From Gammaproteobacteria bacterium (GTDB taxonomy: Bacteria; Pseudomonadota; Gammaproteobacteria; Pseudomonadales; Porticoccaceae), in assembly GCA_016708925.1 (NCBI GenBank), contig JADJET010000007.1:62001-126000 (forward strand): a DNA stretch of 64,000 bases. The letters are read 5' to 3'. A program made the translations under genes and the position numbers. The notes beneath the pieces are model-generated. The model was not told the DNA's origin. It saw only the letters and a program-made list of their open reading frames with translations, and made no database searches. This document shows, piece by piece, positions 8,853 to 15,937 of the stretch (positions are counted from its first letter, which is position 1; the number at the start of each line of letters is the position of its first letter).

Positions 8853-9951
8853 TGCGAGCGTCTTCCGCGTTGATGCGCGTCCCTTCCGGCAGCCGTGGCG
8901 CGGCGCGCGCAATGATGCGCTCGCCAGGCGCGATCCCGGCGGTCACCTCGATCCGGTCCGGCCATTCGCGGCGCGTGCGCAGCCAGCGGAACCGGGCGCG
9001 CTGCTCGGCATCCACCACGAACACACCGGTGAGCCCGCCGCGTTCCACCAGCGCCGTGCGCGGCACCGCGAGCAGGGTTTCGTCGCCAAGATTGAAATGC
9101 GCGCGGCCGAATAATCCCGGCGCCAGGCCGGACGCTTCCGGCAGCGCGATTTTCACCGCGAAGCGCCGGGATACCGGATCGCCGGAGGGCACGATGCGGG
9201 TGAGCCGTCCTGACAGGGGCGCGGCGATGCCGTCGATGGTCACCCGCACCGGGGCTCCCGGTGTGAGCGCGCCCAGCCATTCCTCCGCGACCCAGGCTTC
9301 CAGCAGCAGCCCCTTGGGCGATTCCAGCGTCAGCAGCGGCAGTCCGGGCGCGACCAGATCGCCGCCGCGACGCTGGCGCGCGATCACCACGGCGTCCACC
9401 GGGCTGGTGATGCGCGTGTACTGTTGCTGCGCGCTGGCCTGCTCCAGTGCGGCGCGGGCCGCGCGCACCTGGCCGATGGCAGCATCCCGTTGCAGGCGGG
9501 CCTTGCGTACCTGGGCTGCGGGAATGCTGTCCTGGGCCAGCAGCGCCTCGTAGCGCGCGAGATCCCCGTCCGCGTCGGCCAGTGCCGACCGGGCGGTGTC
9601 GAGCGCGGCGCGGGCCTGGGTAATGGCGGCGGCGATCTGGCTGTCGTCGATCTGCACCAGCAGGTCGCCCGCCGCGACATGGTCGCCCTCGGCGACCGCG
9701 ATGCGCTGGATGTAGCCGCTGATCTTGGAAGCGATCTCGATGCGCCGGTCCGAGACCACATTCCCGGCCACCGCGTATTCGCGTGGCTGCGTTGTCGTGG
9801 CGATGGCGATCACCGGAGCCCGCACTCCCGTATCCGGTGCCGGCGCCGGCGCCGGGATGTCGCCGGAGCAGCCGGCCAGCGCCATGCCCAGCGGCACCAG
9901 CAGGTACAGACGCCGCCAGCCGGCCAACGTACCGATCTGCACGCGGCGCAT
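8845..9951 (-). CDS. HlyD/AcrA-type periplasmic adaptor lipoprotein
   Basis: A 368-residue membrane fusion protein linking the RND pump to the outer membrane factor. The N-terminus carries a lipoprotein signal, LLVPLGMALAGCSGD, with the lipid-carrying cysteine at residue 28. The lipoyl half-motifs flank a helical hairpin: RIEIASKISGYIQRIAVAEG and, after the hairpin, YTRITSPVDAVVIARQ. A beta-barrel section follows (GAPVRVTIDG, SRRFAVKIALPE). The ATG at 9951 overlaps the TetR stop by four bases (ATGA), and the end overlaps the pump start, so translation of all four genes is tightly coupled. Confidence 0.92.
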   Translation of the reverse strand: MRRVQIGTLAGWRRLYLLVPLGMALAGCSGDIPAPAPAPDTGVRAPVIAIATTTQPREYAVAGNVVSDRRIEIASKISGYIQRIAVAEGDHVAAGDLLVQIDDSQIAAAITQARAALDTARSALADADGDLARYEALLAQDSIPAAQVRKARLQRDAAIGQVRAARAALEQASAQQQYTRITSPVDAVVIARQRRGGDLVAPGLPLLTLESPKGLLLEAWVAEEWLGALTPGAPVRVTIDGIAAPLSGRLTRIVPSGDPVSRRFAVKIALPEASGLAPGLFGRAHFNLGDETLLAVPRTALVERGGLTGVFVVDAEQRARFRWLRTRREWPDRIEVTAGIAPGERIIARAAPRLPEGTRINAEDARSE

Positions 9952-10559
9952 CAGGCGGGCGCTCCCAGACCGTGACGCAGCAGATCGGCGACGTGGCGCG
10001 CCACCGTGGCCGGCTTGTCGTGACTGGCCCGGTTGCCTGGCAGCAGCTTGCGTGCGTCCTGGGTCTGATAGTGGAACGCGACCAGACTGATGATCGAGAT
10101 CGACAGCAGATGAGGGTCGTAGCGGGATTTGAAGGAGTTCGCGAGCTGCTGGATGGCGGCAAACAGCTCGCTGAAGGTCTCCTGCACGAGTTGGCGAGTG
10201 CGCTCGGGGTCGGCGTCCAGCAACACCCACTGCAACAGCTTGCGGAAATTGCCTTCCCGCGCCAGTGTCTGCGCAAACCACAACAGGAACGCCTCCAGAC
10301 TCGCGAACGGATCGCCGGCGGCGGCGACGATCTTCCTGGCCGCCGCGGTCTTGGCCCGGAACGCGTATTTTACGGTGTCGAGATACAACTGTTCCTTGTC
10401 CGCGAAATGATGGTAGAGCGCCGCCGGCGTAACCCCGACGTGCTCGGCCACCGTGCGCATGGATACACCCGCGAAACCGGCCGCTGCGAACAGATGGATG
10501 GTCTGCTCCAGGATCTGGGTGCGAGCCTTGCCCTCATCCGCAACTCCGCCGGCTGGCAT
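9951..10559 (-). CDS. TetR family transcriptional regulator of the efflux operon
   Basis: A 202-residue TetR/AcrR-type repressor. The helix-turn-helix lies at about residues 34 to 53 (SMRTVAEHVGVTPAALYHHF), followed by the usual DKEQLYLD. The remaining three quarters is an all-helical ligand-binding domain without recognisable specificity. It is the first gene of the leftward operon and overlaps the adaptor gene by four bases. A near-perfect palindrome lies 14 bases upstream of its start codon, so autoregulation of the whole operon is likely: binding of a pump substrate would relieve repression. Start at the ATG 10559 with GGAGTC nearby (minus strand of 10563-10568). Confidence 0.92.
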   Translation of the reverse strand: MPAGGVADEGKARTQILEQTIHLFAAAGFAGVSMRTVAEHVGVTPAALYHHFADKEQLYLDTVKYAFRAKTAAARKIVAAAGDPFASLEAFLLWFAQTLAREGNFRKLLQWVLLDADPERTRQLVQETFSELFAAIQQLANSFKSRYDPHLLSISIISLVAFHYQTQDARKLLPGNRASHDKPATVARHVADLLRHGLGAPA

Positions 10560-10572
10560 GACGACTCCTGGC

Positions 10573-10590
10573 TAAACGAACGTTCGGTTA
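10573..10590. promoter_or_regulatory. Palindromic operator for the TetR regulator
   Basis: TAAACGAACGTTCGGTTA contains the perfect 10-base palindrome CGAACGTTCG (10577-10586) and outer arms TAA/TTA with a single mismatch pair. It sits just upstream of the TetR start, where autorepressors of this family bind. Assignment rests on symmetry and position. Confidence 0.7.
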
Positions 10591-11398
10591 ATGATAGGTG
10601 GATCGTAACGCTGTCGCAACCACCGGCGATCCTGACGCGGAGCCGACCAGCGCCACGATTTCGCCGGGACATTCAAGGGCATTCGTATTTTGACAGCGAG
10701 TCGCGTCCCCCCATGGCCCCCAGCCGGAATCAGGCCTGAGCAAGCACCACCAAGCCCAACAAAACAATCGTGAGTGCCATGCAAAACACCCCTGCCGCGG
10801 TAGTGCGCAAGGACGACTCCTGAGCGCTGGTGGGGCTCGGCAGCGCTCACTACGGCGCCGGCCACGTTCCGCGATTTGGTCGCGGCGGGCGGCTTCGAGT
10901 AGGGTCGTTGCGGCGCTACCACTGTCGCCGATCAGCACGCGCCGCGCGCCCGATGCGCCCCCGGTGCAAGGATTTACAAGAAATGGCTTCCCGGTAAGCA
11001 ACGGATCCTGGTGCAGGCACGGTCGCAACCTGTGCGGTGCTTTAGGCGCGCTTCAAAGCGGCGGGATAGATGGGCAACATTGATCGTCCCCGGGATACGG
11101 GCTACGCTGCGACCCGTTGACTGAGCAGGGCTTGCCGGCCGCAGATGCCTTCGTTATCGCGCCGGAGAATGGGTGGCCTGGGGAACATGCGGGGTATCCG
11201 GAAATGGCCCGGAATCCCGCAGTGGTTGGCTGCCATCAGGGCGCATTGAAGAGCGGCGACAGCGTGTGCAGGTGATTGTTCAAAGTAGGGTTTTGGCAGA
11301 GAGACAGCTTGATCCGGCCTATCTGAGCCCGGCGCGGTTCGTGCGGGATCTGCGGAAATCTTCCCTGTTTAAACACGGAAGATTTCCAGATACTCAAT
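10591..11398. other. Gene-poor spacer before the cassette array
   Basis: About 800 bases in which no recognisable protein-coding gene is seen. Open frames here (such as 11173-11436 plus and 10588-11028 minus) lack protein-like composition and resemble nothing known. The only clear structure is a hairpin at 11354-11387. It may be decayed sequence at the edge of the integron-type array. Confidence 0.5.
11354..11387. repeat. 11-bp perfect inverted repeat upstream of cassette 1
   Basis: GGAAATCTTCC (11354-11364) and GGAAGATTTCC (11377-11387) pair perfectly around a 12-base loop that itself holds the palindrome GTTTAAAC (11367-11374). No T-run follows. It lies 12 bases before the first cassette boundary (GTTATGC at 11399), so it could be a terminator, or part of the recombination site that preceded the array. 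Confidence 0.5.
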
Positions 11399-11416
11399 GT
11401 TATGCGCTGAACGGGA

Positions 11417-11938
11417 ATGAATCACGACATGATTGATTTCGAAACCGCTACAAAGGGTGATCATAATAAGTTTATAGATCATTTCCCTCAAAACGGTGAC
11501 TTAACCCTACAAGTGTTAAAGGGTCACCTCCTGCTTGAAGAGCTCTTGCGGGAAATATTTCTGATGCAACTCCCCCTGCCAAGTGCGCTAAGTGGTAACA
11601 AAGGAACTTCATTCGAATGTCATCAAATTATCTGTTTGATTGAAGCGATGACACCACATAGTCAAACTGTCCCATGGATATGGGTGGCCGCAAAGAAGCT
11701 CAATAATGTCAGAAATGAGCTTGCTCACCGGCTAAATCCTAAAGGCCTTGAGAGTAAGGTTGCTGATCTTGTTAAGTATGTTAAGTCAGAAAGTCCTGAA
11801 ATATCTGATGCAGAATCGGCGTTGGGAATTCCGAAAGGAAATGAATTCACCGTAGTAATTGTCGCGATGTGTTCATGCTTGGCTTCTTTAAAGCCGGTAC
11901 TGGAGCAGCATGTCAAAACTACTGGTAAACGCGCATAA
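11417..11938 (+). CDS. HEPN-domain protein encoded by cassette 1
   Basis: A 173-residue protein with no assigned name. The segment KKLNNVRNELAHRLNP contains R99-N-E-L-A-H104, the Rx4-6H motif of HEPN ribonucleases, preceded by two predicted helices (LKGHLLLEELLREIFLM near residue 35). HEPN proteins are the toxins of several toxin-antitoxin and abortive infection systems and can also be inactive RNA-binding folds. No separate antitoxin ORF is seen in the same cassette. An inner ATG at 11429 is an alternative start because GGGA at 11413-11416 directly abuts the first ATG. Its stop TAA is inside the attC site. Function as a toxin or phage-defence factor is inference; the motif itself is visible. 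Confidence 0.65.
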   Translation: MNHDMIDFETATKGDHNKFIDHFPQNGDLTLQVLKGHLLLEELLREIFLMQLPLPSALSGNKGTSFECHQIICLIEAMTPHSQTVPWIWVAAKKLNNVRNELAHRLNPKGLESKVADLVKYVKSESPEISDAESALGIPKGNEFTVVIVAMCSCLASLKPVLEQHVKTTGKRA

Positions 11939-11999
11939 CAACGCGCTCCAGCCGACGTCGGCGCTAACGCGCCGCCGCGTCTGAGCTTGGTCGTTATGC
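11933..11999 (+). other. attC recombination site 1
   Basis: R'' GCATAAC (11933-11939) and R' GTTATGC (11993-11999) are exact complements, extended outward to GCGCATAAC/GTTATGCGC. Between them are the L-type boxes CGCTCCAGCCGAC and GTCTGAGCTTGGTC, which match the familiar form of attC sites. Length of 67 bases is normal. The stop codon of the HEPN gene lies within R''. Confidence 0.85.
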
Positions 12000-12018
12000 G
12001 CTTAGAGGTAGAGATAAC

Positions 12019-12258
12019 ATGAACCCTACCATCCTTCGGGAAAAAGGCTATCGGTTCTTCTTCTTTTCACGGGAGGAGCCTAGAATGCATGTACATGTTA
12101 TGTGTGAATCTGGCGAAGCCAAGTTCTGGCTTGAACCTGAAATTGAGCTGGCAAAGAACTCCAAGTTTAACCGCCAGCAACTCCATGAAATTGAGGCACT
12201 GATAGAGGCGCACTTCCATGAGTTCATCGGCGCGTGGAAACAACATTTCGGCGGCTGA
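12019..12258 (+). CDS. DUF4160 protein (cassette 2)
   Basis: A 79-residue protein of the DUF4160 family: LREKGYRFFFFSREEPRMHV, HVMCESGEAKFWLEP and IELAKNSKFNRQQLHEIE are the conserved blocks, and the C-terminus ends in WKQHFGG. The family has no established biochemical function. It is nearly always next to a DUF2442 gene, as here, and pairs of this kind are common in integrons and near toxin-antitoxin genes, which suggests a small two-component module. It begins 20 bases after the first attC and overlaps the next gene by 41 bases, so the two are co-translated. Confidence 0.88.
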   Translation: MNPTILREKGYRFFFFSREEPRMHVHVMCESGEAKFWLEPEIELAKNSKFNRQQLHEIEALIEAHFHEFIGAWKQHFGG

Positions 12259-12478
12259 GGTAACCCACATCTCTAGTCATGGTGTGTGGGTTCTCGTCCA
12301 GAACGAAGAGCTCTTCATGTCTTATGAAGACTTTCCTTGGTTTAAAGATCAGCCGCTGACATCCATTCTGTCGGTGCAAGAGTCTGCAAACGGCCATCTC
12401 TACTGGCCTGCAATCGACGTCGATCTCACCGTAGACATCATCAGAAATCCTGAACGCTTTCCGCTCAAGGCAAAGTGA
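12218..12478 (+). CDS. DUF2442 protein (cassette 2)
   Basis: An 86-residue DUF2442 protein with the conserved run ISSHGVWVLVQNEELFMSYE, then DFPWFKD, HLYWPAIDVDLTVD and the end NPERFPLKAK. Function is unknown; it is the standard partner of DUF4160. The start ATG lies within the last 41 bases of the DUF4160 gene in another frame. The N-terminal MSSSARGNNISAAEV resembles the usual start of homologues from my memory of the family, so the long overlap is believed. The stop lies nine bases before the second attC. Confidence 0.85.
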   Translation: MSSSARGNNISAAEVTHISSHGVWVLVQNEELFMSYEDFPWFKDQPLTSILSVQESANGHLYWPAIDVDLTVDIIRNPERFPLKAK

Positions 12479-12486
12479 GCCGGCGT

Positions 12487-12550
12487 GCATAACAACTCGT
12501 TGTAGGCGCGACGGCCCTGTCGGGCCGCGGCCTGAACTCGAACGTTATGT
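12487..12550 (+). other. attC recombination site 2
   Basis: R'' GCATAAC (12487-12493) and R' GTTATGT (12544-12550) form the ends of a 64-base site, with an internal GGCC-rich stem (ACGGCCC ... GGGCCGCGGCC) and L-type boxes AACTCGTTGTAGG and CCTGAACTCGAAC. The outermost pairing has one mismatch compared with site 1. Confidence 0.8.
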
Positions 12551-12557
12551 CTTTTGA

Positions 12558-13120
12558 TGCCAGGGTGTAGGTATTGAACCGCCCTGGGTTTTGAGGAGGC
12601 TCCAACGCTTGAGAGAATGGAGCCATGAACAAGTCAAACAAGTTTTCACCTGAGGTCCGTGAGCGCGCGGTACGGCTGGTGCAGGAGCACCGCGGGGAGT
12701 ACCCGTCGCTGTGGGCGGCCGTGGACTCGGATGCGCTGGTTCACCACTCGGACAGAGGCTCGCAGTATGTCTCCATCCGCTACACCGAGCGCCTGGCCGA
12801 GGCGGCCATAGCGCCGTCAGTTGGCAGCCGTGGCGACAGCTACGACAACGCCCTGGCCGAAACCATCAACGGGTTGTACAAGACAGAACTGATCCATCGG
12901 CGCGGCCCCTGGAAATCCCGGGAATCCGTGGAGCTGGCCACCCTGCAATGGGTGTCCTGGTTCATTCATCACCGACGGCTCGAATCCATCGGATATATCC
13001 CGCCGGCCGAAGCTGAGGCAAACTACTATCGGCAACTCGCCAGTCAGGCCGCGATGGCGGCTTGACTTAAACTCAACAGCCTCCGCGATTCCCGGGGCGG
13101 TTCAGTACCCGGAACTGGCA
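12558..13120 (+). mobile_element. IS3-family element, internally deleted
   Basis: Both ends survive: left TGCCAGGGTGTAGGTATTGA and, read inward from the right, TGCCAGTTCCGGGTACTGA, both continuing into CCGCCC.GGG and GAGGCT. The distance between ends is 563 bases, about half of a usual IS3 element. No target duplication is seen (TGA on the left, GCC on the right). The interior holds one fused ORF made of the start of OrfA and the end of OrfB. Confidence 0.85.
12625..13065 (+). pseudogene. Fused OrfA/OrfB remnant of IS3 transposase
   Basis: The first 33 residues (MNKSNKFSPEVRERAVRLV and QEHRGEYPSLWAAV) are the start of the helix-turn-helix protein OrfA. From residue 38 (LVHHSDRGSQYVSIRYTERL) the chain is the end of the DDE integrase OrfB, including the second D in HHSDRGSQ and the E in DNALAETINGLYK. 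The frame is open across the join, so about 200 residues including the first catalytic D have been removed without a stop. It cannot be an active transposase. Confidence 0.88.
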
Positions 13121-13204
13121 GCCGGCTGGGGTAGTTACGCTCAATCCGGAGAAGCAAGAAATGCCGCCGCAAGAGGCAGCGTAAAAATACGGTCTACGCG
13201 ACAA

Positions 13205-13865
13205 CTACGCTGACAAACACCGGGGGGCGCGGACTGGCAGACGCCGGGTAGCGTCGAGTGCCGGCGCGTTCGCATTCATGTGGGTGAGGATCTTCTCGAT
13301 GATGGCCGGATCCTCAATGCACGCGATGATCCGCACCGTGCCGCCGCAGGGAGAACCGGTCTCGATGTCGATCCCAAAGACCCGCTTGAGCCGTTGCGCC
13401 CAAGTCATCGCGGCGCGGCATTTGACCGCTGTCGGCTCCTCCAGGTCCGCTGTCGTGGCAGGCTGGCCTCCTCTGCCCCGCTGGGCCGGTGTCACTCGCG
13501 CGCGGTATTTGCTGTTGGGCGCGAACACCCCGTGACAAATTCACCGAGAGTGAATTTGGACGCACGCAGTGCGCCCGCAGGGTGGCGCACACGGACGTGC
13601 GCCATCAATCAGGGTGACCGCGCCGGCTTGGGCCGTCCTACGGGAAAACTCCGCCTTCTTGATCAGGTGCGTGGCGATGCAGCGGTAGACAATGCCGAGC
13701 GCACCGCCCATGACCTCGGCGCGGCTGGCGAACAGGAACCGCAACGGATAGGGGACGCTCAGAACCCACTGGCGCACCGGCTGCTCGGGAAACACCTCGT
13801 CGACCAGCACAGCGGCACTCTCGGCCATGCGCCGGGCGCCGCAGCTGGGACAGAAAGCCATCGCC
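13205..13865 (-). pseudogene. IS91-family transposase, internally deleted
   Basis: Two parts of a Y2-type IS91 transposase lie in order on the minus strand. The upstream part (13865 down to about 13598) has the zinc finger FCPSCGARRMAES, then VRQWVLSVPYPLRFLFASR and YRCIATHLIKKAEFSRR. After a break near 13530-13600 comes the C-terminal part VFAPNSKYRARVTPAQRGRG, MTWAQRLKRVFGIDIETGS and VRIIACIEDPAIIEKILTH. The catalytic HUH centre and tyrosines between them are missing. The element has cut into the glycosyltransferase gene that follows on the other strand. Confidence 0.8.
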
Positions 13866-13876
13866 CACCGCCACCG

Positions 13877-14150
13877 CGGTTCACTGCGCCACAACCTGGA
13901 TAACGCCACCGCGGCGAGCAAGATCTTGCTGGACGAGCTGTTCCGCCCCGGCATGATGCCCGACTGGGCACTGGCGTACCGGACGCGGTACGAAAGCCAG
14001 CGCTGTCTGTCGCTGTTTCGTACCTGCTATCTGGCCGGGGAAAGCGCAAGCGCCCGGGATTTTTACCACCGCGCACTGCACAGCGACCCGCTTCGCGCCC
14101 TCAGCCACTGGTCGTATCTGCGCAAGTACCTGAACCTGCGTCGGCGCTGA
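13877..14150 (+). pseudogene. C-terminal stump of a probable LPS glycosyltransferase
   Basis: About 90 residues remain, from LDNATAASKILLDEL through RPGMMPDWALAYRTRYESQR and FYHRALHSDPLRALSHWSYL to KYLNLRRR. This looks like the helical tail of a family 2 glycosyltransferase of the kind found in LPS core loci, which fits the neighbours, but the catalytic half has been replaced by the IS91 remnant. No proper start codon or ribosome site remains. It overlaps the convergent kinase gene by 50 bases at the 3' end. The assignment to glycosyltransferase is moderate; the truncated state is clear. Confidence 0.5.
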
Positions 14151-14805
14151 CGGCCGTCGCCAGCAGCGCCACCAGCGTCGCCGGGAGCGTACCGCCGGCC
14201 GCCGCATAACCGGCGCAAAACTCGCGCGCGCCGGCCCCCACCAGCGCCCAGTCCTCGGCATAGCGCATCAGGTGGCGCAGGTTGCGCGTGACCTGACGCG
14301 GACCCAGCGGGCGGTTGCGCAATTGGAGATCGGCCACGTCGATTAAACCGAACTCTCCCGTCGCGGCAACGATGACATTGCCGAAATGCAGCGAACGGAA
14401 ATACACCCCGCGCCGGTGCAGTGCCGCCAGAAAAGATCCCGTTTCGCGCAGCAAGACACCCCGATCGGCGGCTTTGCGCAGGCAGGTGCGCAAGGTCGCG
14501 CCGGGCAAGGGTCGGTAGATCACCGCGGTGCGGCGGATATGGGGAATGCGCAACAGCTGCTCGGTGGCGACGGTGCGCACACCCCGCTCGCGCAGCGCGC
14601 CGGCATTGACATGAAAGCGTCGCGCATAGGGCCACATCAGCGCGCTGCTGAACAGGCGCTTGCGGCGAAACAGCTTGAGATAACGCCCGTCGCGCAAGGC
14701 AATCAGCTTGTCGCCGTGGCCGTCGGCTTCCAGCACGGTGCCACCTGCGACCAGGTCCTGGTAGGCCGCCGCGGCGAGCCAGTGAAAACGTGCGTCGATA
14801 GCCAT
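14101..14805 (-). CDS. LPS core kinase-like protein, copy A
   Basis: A 234-residue protein of the lipopolysaccharide kinase superfamily (WaaP/KdkA/InaA-like, often annotated as toluene tolerance protein), thought to phosphorylate sugars of the LPS inner core. The kinase-fold motifs are RYLKLFRRKRLFSSAL, then YRPLPGATLRTCL as hinge, the catalytic loop LHRRGVYFRSLHFGNVIV (H and N) and the metal-binding D in FGLIDVAD. Residues 1-90 match copy B (20.4 kb) closely in DNA while the later half is more divergent. The C-terminus overlaps the convergent glycosyltransferase stump. Specific substrate is unknown. Unlike copy B, this copy is intact. Confidence 0.75.
   Translation of the reverse strand: MAIDARFHWLAAAAYQDLVAGGTVLEADGHGDKLIALRDGRYLKLFRRKRLFSSALMWPYARRFHVNAGALRERGVRTVATEQLLRIPHIRRTAVIYRPLPGATLRTCLRKAADRGVLLRETGSFLAALHRRGVYFRSLHFGNVIVAATGEFGLIDVADLQLRNRPLGPRQVTRNLRHLMRYAEDWALVGAGAREFCAGYAAAGGTLPATLVALLATAVSADAGSGTCADTTSG
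14643..14771 (-). repeat. Near-identical block shared with 20271-20399
   Basis: 129 bases inside kinase copy A match the corresponding part of copy B with only two differences (aacagGcg/aacagAcg and cacggTgcc/cacggGgcc), while the sequence on both sides is clearly more divergent. This patchwork points to recent recombination between the two copies. Confidence 0.85.
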
Positions 14806-15022
14806 CGGGTTGGTCGTCAGTGGCGCCGGCCGGGATAGCCCCCATTCTAGGGCTGGTTGACGCTATCCGCGCGGATAGTGTCAACCGGCGCTGGCCCGCC
14901 CTCTGCGGGGCTCCCCGTCGTATGCCCAGTCCGGACGCCTTTTGTTACAGTGGCGCGCCCGCGCATTCGCCACAACAGGACCGCCGTCGCGGCGGCTCCG
15001 GCGCGACGAGAGGAGTTCCGGT

Positions 15023-15541
15023 TTGCTCCATGTCCTGCTGTAAAACTTACCTCCATGGGCGATCTGATTCAGTTGCTGCCGGCGTTGAGCGATGCCCACG
15101 GGCAACGACCGGAACTGCGCTTCGACTGGGTCGCCGACGCCACCTTTGCGGAAATCCCCGGCTGGCATCCGGCGGTCGACCGGGTGATCCCGAGTGCCCA
15201 CCGCGATTGGCGCCGGCACAAGACCGAATTCCTTTGCGGCAACCGCGGTCGCGCCTGGCTGCGCCGCCTGCGCGAGCGCCGTTACGACCGGGTCATCGAC
15301 GCCCAGGGCAGCTGGAAAAGCGCCGTCATCGCGCGCCTGGCGCGCGGCCCGAGCGCCGGGCTGGATGGAGCCTCGGTGCGCGAACCCGGCGCCCAGTGGC
15401 TCTATGGCGAACGTCATTTCGTGGCCCGGGAGCAGCTCGCCATCACGCGCTGGCGCCAACTGCTGGCCGCGGTGCTCGACTACCCCGTGCCGACCACGGC
15501 CCCGGATTTCGGGCTGGCCGGCCGGGTCTGGCCGGACCCGC
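15023..15541 (+). pseudogene. waaC: Heptosyltransferase I (WaaC), truncated copy A
   Basis: This is the first half of the same gene as the intact waaC at 20.6 kb, about 97 percent identical in DNA by eye. It is broken twice. Near the start, CTGCTGTAAAAC replaces CTGCTGGTAAAAC, so a missing G (about 15040) puts a stop in the natural frame. At about 15541 the match ends abruptly: CCGGACCCG is followed by CCTGCACCG instead of CCGCTCGCC. The C-terminal half, with the nucleotide-sugar site, is absent. The remaining open frame from 14857 to 15669 is an accident of the frameshift. The homologous start is TTG at 15023. Confidence 0.9.
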
Positions 15542-15683
15542 CTGCACCGAAACGATCTCGACGACGACCCCGTTGGCCCGAATTCGGGCGCCAAACGGTG
15601 TTCCGCCGCCACTCCACTATTCAGATCGTTGCCCCGGTGGTCGGTTCGAGAGGTACACACCCGGACTAGCCCGGCCCGAATAG

Positions 15684-15875
15684 GCGCTTTATGCTTCCTA
15701 TTACTCGGACCGGGATTGCCTGTGCGCACGGCACGGTGAATGCCTGCCTGCGCCGGGCTGGCGCGAGCGCGAGGAAGTCGTTCAGTTCTTCATAGAAGCG
15801 GAAGGTGGCGCTGACCATATGCCGGCTATTGCCGCCATTTGGCGGGGTCTGGAAAGCCGGTTCCGCCCGATTTGA
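15684..15875 (+). other. Unidentified coding remnant, about 63 codons
   Basis: After the waaC break there is an open stretch with protein-like content: YYSDRDCLCARHGECLPAPG, then WREREEVVQFFIEAEGGADH and MPAIAAIWRGLESRF, ending in TGA at 15873-15875. No start codon with a ribosome site is seen and it follows a TAG directly. I do not recognise the family; it may be the tail of a gene lost in the rearrangement. Confidence 0.3.
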
Positions 15876-15890
15876 TCCAATATTGCCGAT

Positions 15891-15923
15891 GTGTAAACGC
15901 CACCTCGACGGTGGCGTTTACAC
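15891..15923 (-). terminator. Strong hairpin at the end of the DUF11 gene
   Basis: A perfect 14-bp stem, GTGTAAACGCCACC and GGTGGCGTTTACAC, around a five-base loop. It lies 15 bases downstream of the leftward DUF11 gene. No T-run follows, so it is terminator-like by position and stability only. Confidence 0.6.
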
Positions 15924-15937
15924 GGAGCCGGCAAGAT

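Larger units (their letters stand above)
11399..12550 (+). mobile_element. Integron-type gene cassette array without integrase (two cassettes)
   Basis: Three copies of a GTTATGY core (11399, 11993, 12544) divide this stretch into two cassettes: 11400-11993 and 11994-12544. The last two cores close full attC-like sites. Each cassette holds promoterless-looking plus-strand ORFs whose composition is visibly AT-richer than the flanks, and the first ORF's stop lies inside its attC, as is usual for cassettes. No tyrosine integrase intI is seen in the window, so this fits a cluster of attC sites lacking integrase (CALIN) or a decayed integron end. The right end is cut by an IS3-family remnant seven bases after the second attC. 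Confidence 0.8.

Noticed and set aside
10738..10800. Short minus-strand peptide MALTIVLLGLVVLAQA
   Set aside because: Sixteen hydrophobic residues with no ribosome site or conservation evidence; could arise by chance.
11354..11405. A third complete attC to the left of cassette 1
   Set aside because: Only the GTTATGC core is present; no matching GCATAAC or L-box pairing is found upstream, so it is called a boundary only.
11173..11436. 87-codon plus-strand frame before the cassette array
   Set aside because: No family, no ribosome site, and it overlaps the hairpin and cassette boundary; composition is not protein-like.
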